Below, one piece after another: positions 44,161-54,892 of a DNA stretch of 64,000 nt (positions are counted from its first letter, which is position 1; each line of letters starts with the position of its first letter). The stretch is from assembly GCF_004193775.1 (NCBI RefSeq), contig NC_041003.1, forward strand, positions 29,750,263 through 29,814,262, written 5' to 3'. The stretch is from Glycine soja (Eukaryota > Streptophyta > Magnoliopsida > Fabales > Fabaceae). A model generated the notes under the pieces. That model saw only the letters and a program-made list of their open reading frames with translations. It did not search any database and was not told the DNA's origin. Made by a program: the position numbers and the translations under genes.

Positions 44161-44699
44161 TGAGAGAGTTTTTATGGTGAAATCAATAATTTGAAGGATT
44201 TTGATAGTATTAATTTTTTAACCAAACAAATTACATGCCATATTCTTATTAATCATTTTTTTATTTTTCAAATTAGTCCTTGATTATTATTTTTTTAAAA
44301 TTTTAACTTTTTTAAATTAAAAAATTTGATTAAAGATAACTTTAGAATTATGAATCTTAAAATCATTTTAGTTATTTTCAATACTTTTAATAAAAAAAAT
44401 TATGGGGTTTAGGGTTTAAAATTTGTTTATTATTGTTTCTTAATCATATGTTTTATAAAAAAAAAGTGTTAAAAGTAATTAAAAAAATTTAGGATTCAGA
44501 CTTCTAAAGTTATCTTTAATCATATTTTTTTTTAATTTAAAAAAATACAATTTTAAAATTCTAAAAAATAATAATCAATGACTAATTTGTAAAAACAAAA
44601 AAAAAATAATGAGAAGATGATATGTAATTTGATTGGTTAAAAAATTAACAATATCAACCCCCCAAAAAAAAATTATTAGGGATACCATAGAAACTCTCA
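44161..44699. mobile_element. Foldback (MITE-like) element, 539 bp
   Basis: The left half from TGAGAGAGTTTTTATGG and the right half ending CCATAGAAACTCTCA are reverse complements over nearly their full length (arms about 240 bp, diverged by small indels), with a short middle near 44400-44460. It has no coding sequence. No convincing target duplication was found, so the superfamily is undetermined. Confidence 0.7.
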
Positions 44700-44853
44700 T
44701 TTAATGACTGTAACTTTCTGATCCGATTCCAACTTGTTGAATATTTTTTAACAATTTATATTTTAAAACTTATTGAAAGTGTAATTTAATTTTGAATTTT
44801 TTTGTTATTTATTAATTTTTACATATTACTTGAATTGATTAAAACATAATTAA

Positions 44854-44894
<41 letters not shown>

Positions 44895-47800
44895 TTAAAA
44901 TGTATAAATAAATTAAAATAGTAAAAAAAAGTATGGTGGATTTTGTCGAATCCAATAAAATCCCAAAAATGGAGTAGATTTAAAAATTTCAAATCCTACC
45001 TTTTCAAATCCGAATCCAAACTCACCCCACCTTTTGTCGAGTTGGGGACCGGAAAACCAAAACCCACCCTAGCATACTTCATTGCCATGCTTACTAGGGG
45101 TATACGAAATAGTCTGTTAGTCTGTTTAAGGTCTAACCCACCAAACTTGTATTTTGTACGATAGGACAAGTCCGATCTGTAAATTAAATGAATTAAATTT
45201 TTAGATCTATGTCCAACCCACGATTAAATCGGCATGGTCTACTAATCTAAAGTAAAGAATAAAAATTAATATATAAAAAAGATATAAATAAGTGAGACTA
45301 TTTTCGTCCATGTTTTTAAACTAAGATATAAACAAGAAGAATACATAAAAAAAATTATAAATATAATTATAAGTATTCAATTAAATGTTAAACATTCAAT
45401 TCTAAATAAAACATCAAACATTCTCAAGACTAATATGTATCTAATAACAAAACATTAAAGTTTTAACCTAAAACATTAAAGTTGTAACATATCAAATAGT
45501 GACTAAAGTTAACTGTGCAAACTATTTTTAAACACAATAAAGTTTATATTCAAATAAAAGAGTGAAATCAAATAACTATTTTTATATTATATATATAACA
45601 ATACTTTTTTTTAAACAAAGTATCCTAAACAATCATGTTTAAGACATATCAGTTAATAAATGTTAACACTTCTTCCCGTAAAAGATTATTTGAACCATTA
45701 TTTACCATGTTCTGAAGGATTATTTTCTTATACCACACTATCACCATGTTGGTATTCGTTTATATAGATAGTACTAAACAAAATCTTCCAAGTTACTCGG
45801 CTTCAATTTATCATTGTTTTAACGTAATTGTTGGATAATACAAAGCATGCAAAAAAACCTACTTATTCATCCAAAAAGAAGAAGAAGAAAAATGCCTACT
45901 ATTTCGATGTTTCCTTTTCAAAAATAAAAATTATAGCTGTTTAATGCTGAAAGGGCACGCAATAGCACTATCGACAATGGCTGTTGTTCTTGGTCGAAAA
46001 CGAAGGTAGCACAGGTCCACTAAAATATATGTAACAGGTTTACGAGTTCATGATCAGACACATGCAACTATATATGCAAGTAGCCTCATATCTCTTCGAC
46101 GACTAAGCCAGCAACAATTCATAGAATGAAAATTTTTGTGTGGCTCCAAATACGAAGTATTTAATATTTATGGAGCTAAATACTATTTTCTTTATTTTAT
46201 TTTAATTTAATGTGAAATGGAGCTCCCTTGCTGGTCAACAGCTACTTATATATTACAGATGAGCGATCAGTGAGATGTGGTCCAGGATTTATTGCTATCG
46301 ATTGTGTTCATAGAAGAAGTAGGGTTACCCTCTCGCCACTCAGTAACAACTAGTTGTTTTAATGCTCTGATTATGACCCTACAACCGAACCGTATATGTA
46401 CCTACGCTATCAACTTCCGTATACTTCAACTCTGCCAAAAATCTGGCAAGCATACAAATGTACAGGGTTTCAGAAACTTGGTTGGAAGTGATCATATTCT
46501 TCGTTTATCTTTATTTGAACTTTAGATATAATAATAATAACAATACTTAAAGCTTGAAATAGTATCTGTTACACATCAAAACTCAAGGACTTCTAAAAGT
46601 TGGATCTTTTTGGTACCTACAGAGAGACACTTTTGCTTTAACTTTTAATAACTTATGTTGGTTAATATTCAATGATAATTATATTTTGGATTTTGTGCTT
46701 TGAATTGTTGCATGACTATTTCTCTTGCCAACAAATGGTGCATGAAATTTAAATAGGAGATTTTAGTTTACTGTCAATATAAGTCTATAGGAATTGACAC
46801 ATTTGATCACTTCTGCTCATGCTCACTGGTTGTGACTTAGACTTGATTTTCATATTTTTCTTGTTGGTAAGCAATACCTAAATTCCGCTATAAATCTTTG
46901 TTGAGGTTGAAAGTCTTCTTTGCCTTCAAATGAGTGTGTCTCTTCTAATCTAAACTTTTTGTAACAAAATAAATAGTTAATATGTAAAAAATTGCATTAT
47001 TAATTAATTAAAAAAATATCTTGAATATGACTTTCAATATAGTTATTACAAAAATTAATAACTTTCAATTACATGAGAGTATATATGGATAACTTATCGG
47101 TATATTGTATTATTTTAAATAATGTGTGATAGGTTAAGAAAAGAACAAAGGAGAGCTGGTTTGGTTTGGTATGTATACTATGATGTAATAAGGATAGAAG
47201 AGGGACAAGACCCAGACATATCCTGACAACACCAATTGGGCCTTCTCCATGGTGGGGCTAAGAGCCCATTGAGCTAAGATTTTAATGTTGGTCATCAGCA
47301 AGGCCTAATCCTAAATGTGGGCCACATAACTTTGTGATGTAGCTCTATGCATGACTCATCGTCCCTCTCTCTCTTTCCATCTTGTGATGGAGATTCCTCT
47401 GGCTCTTATAGTGTTCACTTGCCCATACTCATGAGCCATCTACGTATTGTAACTATTAAGGGCTATTGGCCTGAGAGAGAGGGGGACAAGATTGCAAGAA
47501 AAGGAGAAAGACATGACTTGTCAGCTTGACGTTTGTCCTTGTACATGGTGGTGATGATGTGGTTGGTTCAGAACAATAGTGAAAATTGAAAAATTAAAGG
47601 AATACCAATTACAATTAGGGTACCTCTATTTATGGACTTTCCATCTCAAAAAAAAAAAAAAAAGGACTTTCCAGCTGGGTAAAGCGACCCTTGGTTATTG
47701 GGAGTTTAACTAGTTTCCACTATGAAAGGTTAAGTAACAAGGGCACTAGTCTATTCACAATTAAATGTGGGAATCTATCTCAAGATAAATAATTTGTTGA

Positions 47801-48171
47801 AATATCATTCATCCATGGTGAATCCAACTTTTTTGGTGTTTTGTTAGACATGTATGCCGACAGTTCATCCAACCACGTACTGTTAGTTGATTTTTGTGTT
47901 TTTATTCATTTGTTTCTCATGGGATGGTAAAGGTTCTGATAATAATGTATCACTAACGAGCACGTTGCATTGAATTCGTTTTGCCCCGATTTATTGTAAA
48001 GAATAATGATTTAATCAAGTCAAAAACTAAATATATTACCCAATGTAATACTGATATTGTGTAATCAAACAATGTTATATAACCAAAAGATTGTTGTTAC
48101 AGGTGATTCAATATTTGGGTTTCTTAATCAAAGTTTGAAATTTGATGTTTAACTTAAATATGGAATTGTAA
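44700..48171. other. AT-rich intergenic DNA without recognisable genes
   Basis: It contains an (AT)n run at 44859-44887 and a poly-A run near 47648-47663. Several short open frames (44943-45164, 46277-46525, 47347-47529) show no family motif. This is the least repetitive part of the window and could hold diverged promoter or gene fragments, but none can be supported. Confidence 0.4.
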
Positions 48172-48176
48172 AAATA

Positions 48177-48674
48177 TACATATACTGATGTAAACATGCA
48201 AATCAATTTAAATGACATATTTAGATCAAATAGCGGAAATTAAAAATATTACGAGCGTACCTCCAGCCATTGCAAATTGAACGCGAAGCGGCGCACACAC
48301 GAACCTGAAAGACAGTTTTGTTCTTCCAGACCCTTACTCACTCTGTATTTTTTTTTTCTGAATAGAGAAGTGGGTTTGGTGATACAAAACTGAGAGCACC
48401 CCATCCTATTTATAGAGTCTGTCCATCACAGAGCTCTCAATTTGTTATCAGAACGTGAGATAGGAAGTTATCAGTACGTGAGATAAGAAGTTATCAATAC
48501 ATGAGATAAAGGATGGGTACGTGATTTGTTACTGAAGGTGGTTGCAAATATATTGCAAGGATATGGGTTGAATGTGGATGAAAAATGGACCAGATTCAAA
48601 ATAACTAAATGTTCCAAAATAATAAAATAAAATATAATAAAAGATTTGGAACGTGAACGTGGGCGCTTCCAACA
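48177..48674 (-). repeat. 3' LTR of the second Copia element
   Basis: 498 bp, TGTAAAAATATAC to CTTCCAACA on the plus strand. A minus-strand TATA-like box (CTATAAATAGG) lies at 48405-48415. Several copies of an acgtgagataggaagttatca-type phrase occur near 48453-48520. Confidence 0.9.
48405..48415 (-). promoter_or_regulatory. TATA-like box in the second Copia LTR
   Basis: The minus strand reads CTATAAATAGG. The partner LTR has the same word near 53204-53214. It is placed before a region that would be the transcript start. Confidence 0.55.
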
Positions 48675-48690
48675 TTCTCCCACTTGGTCC
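48675..48690 (-). other. Polypurine tract of the second Copia element
   Basis: The minus strand reads GGACCAAGTGGGAGAA and abuts the 3' LTR, a typical Copia tract. Confidence 0.8.
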
Positions 48691-48957
48691 ATTTATCCCA
48701 ACATCAACCGTAACAAGAAACATAATATATGAGTAATGACGATAGGTCCTCTGATGATGAGTAGTATCTTCCATGTACCACAATATATCAAGTCTCTCAA
48801 CCCTAGCTCTCAACTTAATGAATAAACCATATGTTTATTCTATATCTAAACCGAATGATTTTTCTCGAAATAAATAAATATGTGCACAAAACCATATGAG
48901 AAAATATATAACTGAATAAGAGTTTCATTGAAAATAACAAATGTACGTACAATGAAA

Positions 48958-49785
48958 TTACATCATGGAACCAAGTCCCATTCGTACTACATGATCCTTA
49001 AAATTCTTTGGTGGCATGCCTTTAGTTAAAGGATTAGCAATCATTAACTCAGTGTTGACGTGTTCAATGACCACTTTCTTTTCTTTAACATGTTCTCTTA
49101 TGGCTAAGTACTTGATGTCGATGTGCTTACTTCGACTTCCTCTTTTGTTGTTTTTAGCCATAAACACTGCAGCAAAGTTGTCACAATACAACTTTAATGG
49201 CCTAGAAATAGAGTCCACAACTCTCAGGCCAGACATAAAACTCTTCAACCATACACCATGCGAGATAGCCTCAAAACAAGAAACGAACTCAGCCTCCATA
49301 GTGGAAGTAGCAGTCAAGGTTTGTTTGGCACTTCTCCAAGATACAGCTCCACTGGCTAACATAAAAATATAACCAGATGTTGATCTTCGTGAATCAACGC
49401 AACCAGCAAAGTCTGAGTCGGAGTAGCCAATCACTTCCAGACAATCAGTTTGTTTGTACATGAGCATGTAATCTTTTGTTCCTTGAAGATATCTCATCAC
49501 TTTCTTTGCAGCTTTCCGGTGGTCAATACCTGGATTACTTTGATATCTTCCCAAGACTCCAACAGCGAATGCAATATCAGGTCTAGTGCAAACCTGAGCA
49601 TACATGAGGCTTCCAACTGTTGAAGCATATGGAATATTTTTCATGTGTTCCCGCTCAAAATCATTTTTGGGGCATTGACTCAAAGCAAGTTTGTCACCCT
49701 TCACAATGGGAGCTACACTTAGTGAACAATCTTTCATATTAAATCTCTCTAAAACTTTGTTGATATAGGTTTCTTGAGACAAGCC
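48958..49785 (-). pseudogene. Copia 2 reverse transcriptase C-terminus and RNase H
   Basis: It continues in frame after the TGA at 49786-49788 from RERSRGI into GLSQETYINKVLERFNMKDC. Next are NIPYASTVGSLMYAQVCTRPD and the RNase H motifs GYSDSDFAGC, STMEAEFVSC and LYCDNFAAV, closing with HIDIKYLAIRE and ANPLTKGMPP. All expected acidic residues are present. It ends in a normal stop 280 bp from the 3' LTR. Confidence 0.9.
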
Positions 49786-50508
49786 TCAAATGCCTCGAGA
49801 TCTTTCTCTATGGATCTTTATGCCTATGACATAAGATGCCTCTCCCATATCCTTCATATCAAAGTTCTTTGAGAGAAATTGTTTCACCTCATATAGCATA
49901 CCCTTATCATTAGTCACAAGCAGAATATCATCTACGTATAATACAAGGAAACAAATCTTACTCCCACTGACCTTCTGGTATATACAGTGATCCATGACAT
50001 TCTCTTCAAAGCTGAATGAAGAAATGACCTCATGAAATTTTAAATACCACTGGCGGGAGGCTTGTTTCAATCCATAGATGGACTTATTAAGCTTGTAGAC
50101 TAAGTGCTCACCAACACTAGATAAGAATCCCTCAGGTTGTTTCATGTAAACCTCTTCTTCTAGATCACCATTCAGGAATGTCGTTTTCACATCCATTTGA
50201 TGCAGCTCAAGATCAAAATGAGCTACTAATGCCAAAATTACTCGAAGAGAGTCTTTCTTAGATATAGGGGAAAAGGTCTCTCTGTAATCGATTCCTTCTC
50301 TTTGAGTGAATCCTTTAGCAACAAGTCTTGCCTTATGTCTCTCAATGTTGCCTTCTGAGTCTTTCTTTGTTTTGAAGACCCATCTACATCCGATGGCTTT
50401 TACACCAACAGGCAACTCAACGAGATCCCAAACTTGGTTAAATGCCATAGAATCCATCTCATCCCTCATAGCATTATACCACAAATTTGATTCCTTAGAA
50501 CTCATGGC
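49786..50508 (-). pseudogene. Copia 2 reverse transcriptase core
   Basis: It follows the TAA at 50509-50511 in the same frame. The order is LWYNAMRDEMDSMAFNQVW, GCRWVFKTKKDSEGN, KARLVAKGFTQREGIDY, FSPISKKDSLR, MDVKTTFLNGDLEEEVYM, IYGLKQASRQWYLKF and the catalytic box VLYVDDILLVTND. The catalytic Asp pair is intact. KTTFLNG for the usual KTAFLNG is a minor change. Confidence 0.9.
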
Positions 50509-51090
50509 TTATGGAAATGTCTCAGGATCATTTTCGACTCCAATGTTGTAGTCTGATTCTTGTAGGTACACTACATAATCACTAGGAATTGCTGTCTTTT
50601 TTACTCTAGTAGATCTTCTTAATGTTGTTTGGTCATCTTGCTGAGGAACTTGTTCAACTGATTCTTGACCAGTTTGTTCAATATCATCATGTTGTTCCTC
50701 ACAAACAATTTGATCTACATGATCACTTTCAACAGCTTGTGGAACTTCAATCACTGGTTGTCTAACACCCATTTTAACTTGAGGAGTGGGAATGACTACC
50801 AACCTATTACTTGTCCCAGAAGGTTCAACTTCATAGTGATCCCTTTCAGAATAAATGTTCTGAAATTGATCACTCTCACTGATCAAGTCATTTTCAAGAA
50901 ACTTTGCATTCCTTGATTCCACAATCCTAGTGTTGTGGGATGGACAATAGAACCTATACCCTTTAGACCTTTCAGCATATCCAATGAAATACCCAGTAAT
51001 AGTATTAAGGTCTAGTTTCTTCTCTTGTGGATTATAAATTCTTACTTCAGACGAGCATCCCCAAACGCGTATATGTCGCAAACTTGGTTT
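50509..51090 (-). pseudogene. Copia 2 integrase C-terminus and linker
   Basis: In frame after the TGA at 51091-51093, which stands where a Trp precedes KPSLRHIRVWGC. It contains GYFIGYAERSKGYRFYCPSH, the usual Copia block after the integrase core, and then an acidic, glutamine-rich linker (QQDDQTTLRRSTRVKK) leading to the reverse transcriptase. It ends at a TAA that most simply replaces a Gln codon (CAA). Confidence 0.85.
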
Positions 51091-52248
51091 TCAATCCTTG
51101 AATAACTCAAAAGGTGTCTTTGAGACAGCCTCGGTTAGAACTCGGTTTAATATATATGCAGCCGTCTTAAGAGCATCAATCCACAAAAATTGAGGAAGCT
51201 TTACATTACTCCTCATGCTTCTCACCATGTCTAATAAGGTTCGATTTCTTCGTTCTGCCACACCATTCTGATCTGGAGAACCAGGCATAGTGTATTGGGC
51301 AACAATCCCATGTTCTTGAAGAAATTTCGCAAATGAACCTGGTGCTTGTCCATCCTCTGTGTATCTACCATAGTACTCCCCACCTCTATCTGATCTCACG
51401 ATCTTAATTTGTTTTCCACATTGTTTCTCAACTTCAGCCTTAAAAACTTTAAAGGCATCTAAAGCTTCATTCTTAGAATGAAGTAAGTAGAGATACATAT
51501 ATCGTGAATAATCATCTATAAAGGTTATGAAGTATTTCAGACTATTTGCATCCATGTCTGGACAACATATGTCTGTATGTATGATTTCTAATAAATTAGA
51601 ACTCCTCTTTGCACCCTTTTTAGACTTGTTAGTTTGCTTACCCTTAATGCAATCTACACAAGTCTCAAAATCAACAAAATCCAAAGTACTAAGTACTCCT
51701 TCATTTACTAATCGCTTGATTCTCTCAATAGAGATATGTCCTAATCTCCGGTGCCACAACATAGAGGTTTCTTCATTCACAATACATCGTTTTAACCCAA
51801 CAGAAACGTGCATAGAAGTAGCGTCATTTTTCAATTCAATTGAATAAAGACCATCAACCAATTGACCACAACCAATAATTTTAGATTTATTTAGTAAATT
51901 AAAACCAAAGTCTGTAAAATTAAAATAAAATCCCAAAGGTGCAAGTTTAGAAACAGAAATTAAGTTTTTACAGAAACTAGGAACATAAAAAACTTTCTTC
52001 AAATGTAATTTAAAGCCACTACTTAAAACTAAGACGCACGTTCCAATGGCCTCTACATGCGAGCTCATTCTACTCCCTGAGTAGATGCACTGCTCACTTC
52101 CCGCTGGCTTCCTTAGGCTTTCGATACCCTGCAAGGTATTAGAAACATGGATTGTAGAACCAGAGTCAATCCACCATGTATTATGATTCACAATAATCAT
52201 ATTAGATTCATAACAAACGAAGGTAAATGGTGTACCTTTCTTCTCAAA
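51091..52248 (-). pseudogene. Copia 2 protease and integrase
   Basis: In frame after the Gag stop at 52249-52251. The protease active site is [30 protein letters not shown] closes the protease. The zinc finger reads [13 protein letters not shown] and CVDCIKGKQ, and the integrase core keeps its catalytic residues: the Asp of HTDICCPD, the Asp of [11 protein letters not shown] and the Glu of [11 protein letters not shown]. It ends TPFELFKD before a TGA. All catalytic positions are intact. Confidence 0.9.
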
Positions 52249-52809
52249 CTAACTTTTAAATTTGGGGCAGTCCTTATTCATGTGTCCTTTCTTTTTACAG
52301 AAGAAACACTTTGACTCCTTTTTAATTGTTGGTTGAGTCGGAATCCTTCCTTTATTGGTGCCTACAGACTTCTTCCTATCCTTTCCAGAAGTAGAAGTAG
52401 TCAAATTTACCTTCTCACCCTCTTCCATTATCAATCTCTCCTCTTCTTGAACACACATGGTCATCAATTCATTAATAGACCATTTATCCTTATGTGTGTT
52501 GTAGGAGATTTTGAAGGGTGTATACTGTAGAGGTAGGGTGCACAAAATGAAATGTACCAGGAAGGATTCAGACATGGTAACTTCTAGGGTTTTCAACTGA
52601 GCCACTATGTCCCTTAAGCGCATGATATGTTCACGCACACCCCTCATTCCAGTAAGCTTAATGGAAGAGAATTGCATAATGAGTGTGCTAGCAAGCGACT
52701 TCTCAGAGGTCGTAAACTGTTCATCAATGGCTTTCAACAGATCTCTGACCTTATCATGCTGGTCAACTGAACCCCGGATACTAGCGGATATATTGGTTTT
52801 TATGAACAT
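52249..52809 (-). pseudogene. Copia 2 Gag, N-terminally truncated, with zinc knuckle
   Basis: The frame includes SIRGSVDQHDKVRDLLKAI, FSSIKLTGMRGVREHIMRL, then LPLQYTPFKISYNTHKDKW and the zinc knuckle CFFCKKKGHMNKDC. Homology extends upstream without a start codon to about 52875 (AIDLYEKWERSNCLS), where the text passes into untranslated repeats beside the primer site. The first part of Gag (normally the LDGTNYxxW region) is therefore deleted. It ends CPKFKS and a TAG where a Trp is usual, with pol continuing in frame. Confidence 0.85.
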
Positions 52810-52953
52810 AACGGAGAGACAATTAGATCTCTCCCACTTTTCATAAAGGTCAATAGCATCAGGTTCGCTAGTTTCAGTAGTAGCCGTTGGCTCATCCTTT
52901 ATCTCACATACTGATAACTTTTTATCTCACATACTGATAACTTCCTATCTCAT

Positions 52954-52965
52954 GCTCTGATACCA
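52954..52965 (-). other. Primer-binding site, initiator tRNA-Met
   Basis: The minus strand reads TGGTATCAGAGC, a perfect match to the plant initiator-Met primer site, 2 bp inside the 5' LTR. Confidence 0.9.
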
Positions 52966-52967
52966 AA

Positions 52968-53473
52968 TGTAAAAATATACATATACTGATCTAAACATGC
53001 AAATCAATTTAAATGACATATTTAGATCAAATAGCGGAAATTAAAAATATTACGAGCGTACCTCCAGCCATTGCAAATTGAATGCGAAGCGGCGCACACA
53101 CGAACCTGAAAGATAGTTTTGTTCTTCCAGACCCTTACTCACTCTGTATTTTTTTTCTGAATAGAGAAGTGAGTTTGGTGATACAAAACTGAGAGCACCC
53201 CATCCTATTTATAGAGTCTGTCCATCACAGAGCTCTCAACTTGTTATCAAAACGTGAGATAGGAAGTTATCAGAACGTGAGATAAGAAGTTATCAGTACG
53301 TGAGATAAAGGATGGGTACGTGATTTGTTACTGAAGGTGGTTGCAAATATATTGCAAAGATATGGGTTGAATGTGGATGAAAAATGGACCAGATTCAAAA
53401 TAACTAAATGTTCCAAAATAATAAAATAAAATATAATAAAAGATTTGGAACGTGAACGTGGGCGCTTCCAACA
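52968..53473 (-). repeat. 5' LTR of the second Copia element
   Basis: 506 bp, near-identical to 48177-48674. It is followed by the target duplication ggaat. Confidence 0.9.
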
Positions 53474-53972
53474 GGAATGACAATTAAAAATATTATTTTA
53501 CTTTAAAAATAGACCAATTTGATAAGAAGAGGATTAAACCTCGTGGTTATGACCAGAAAAGGATTATATCATTTTTTTTTCAGATAACAGCATTATATCA
53601 TATACAAATAGAGGCCTCTTAATATGTTTGAGTTAACTTAAATTTAATGATTTCAACTGTTTTTGTTAAAAAATAGTTGTTTGAGAATTTTTTGGATAGT
53701 TTAATAATCTAATCTAATATAACTATAATAAAAGAGTAGTCCAATGAAAAATCTATTATGCCATACCTAAAATGTTGATACGTGGCACATTTCTTGGTTT
53801 TTGGGTCATTTTTCCCCTCCAATATTTTCCCCCATTTTCTTCTATGGCCAAGGCCACGTGTCTCGCTCTCCAGCCGTCTTCGATCATGTTGGTGTGGACG
53901 TAATGGCGGTTGCACTCTATAGCACGCTTGCTTCCTCTGGTCTCCATCGAGATGTCCCGTCGAGAAACCCTA

Positions 53973-54410
53973 TTTCTTCATTTCTATCATCGTTTAGCTC
54001 TTCCTTCTTCGGTTGTCTTCAACTTGGTGGTTGTGCAATCTCACCAAGAAAAAGCATCCAGCAGGCAAGCTTTTTTTTCCCTTTGTTGTTATGCATGTTT
54101 ATCTCTATTTGAAACCCCGTTTCTTCATTTGTATCATCGTTTAAGTCTTCCTTCTTCGGTGGTCTTCAGCTTGGTGGTTGTGCAATCTCACCGGGAAGAA
54201 GCATCCAGCAGGCAAGCTTTTTTTTCCCTTTACTATTATGCATGTTTGTCTCTATTTGAAACCTCGTTTCTTCATTTGTATCATCGTTTAAGTCTTCCTT
54301 CTTTGGTTGTCTTCAGCTTGGTGGTTGTGCAATCTCACCGGGAAGAAGCATCCAACAGGCAAGCTTTTTTTCCCTTTGTTGTTATGCATGTTTGTCTCTA
54401 TTTGCAAGGT
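53973..54410 (+). repeat. Three-copy tandem repeat, unit 147 bp
   Basis: Units start with tttcttcattt at 53973, 54120 and 54267; the third is cut short by a deletion. Each includes gcatccagcaggcaag or a near variant, which looks like a splice-acceptor context. Because 147 is divisible by three, a 178-residue frame stays open across the repeats, but it has no family motif. It lies in the 5' untranslated region of the RPA-like gene. Confidence 0.85.
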
Positions 54411-54892
54411 CACCCACGAAGAAGCATCCAGCAGGCAAGGTTTTAATTTTGTTTGTTGTTATACATGTTTTCTTCCTAACTAATACTTCTTTGTTTCTGG
54501 TAGTAACATTGATCTTGCCTGCCTAGTATGGTATTCTTTCCCTATTCAATGTTCTTTTCTTCGTTATTTTGTTGGTTTTGTTGTTCCAAGTTAAAGCAGT
54601 TTTGGCTGCTTGGTTATTTTGCATGTTTGCTTCTTTAGTAATAGTGTTTCTATTGACATTGACTCATATTTCTACACAACAGAAACATCTGTTATTCAAT
54701 GTTTAGGATGTACTTCATTCTGGTACCTTTTTTGCATGTTTTCACCATTTGTTCTTTAATCTCGGCTTTAGTTTTTTTTTTCGATTATTATTGTTGCTTT
54801 CTTGCATGCTCATTGTGTTTGTTGTTATCATATTATTTGTCTCTTTTGTGCTGCAAATTATACATTTTTTTAAAAAAATTATGCAGAATTAT

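Larger units (their letters stand above)
48177..53473 (-). mobile_element. Ty1/Copia retrotransposon (second), nearly intact
   Basis: A complete element on the minus strand: LTRs 48177-48674 and 52968-53473, initiator-Met primer site, purine tract and one gag-pol frame. The perfect target duplication ggaat occurs at 48172-48176 and 53474-53478. From the Gag segment (52809) to the end (48958) the frame is never shifted; only four nonsense codons interrupt it (52249-52251, 51091-51093, 50509-50511, 49786-49788). The Gag N-terminus appears deleted. LTRs are near-identical, so insertion is recent. Confidence 0.95.

Noticed and set aside
46277..46525. Open frame near GPGFIAIDC suggesting a receptor-kinase extracellular fragment
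   Set aside because: The match is a few residues in a different frame from the open one, with stops close by; insufficient.
53910..54446. 178-residue plus-strand open frame
   Set aside because: It spans the 147-bp tandem repeat, whose length is a multiple of three; no motif, and it lies in the untranslated leader of the RPA-like gene.
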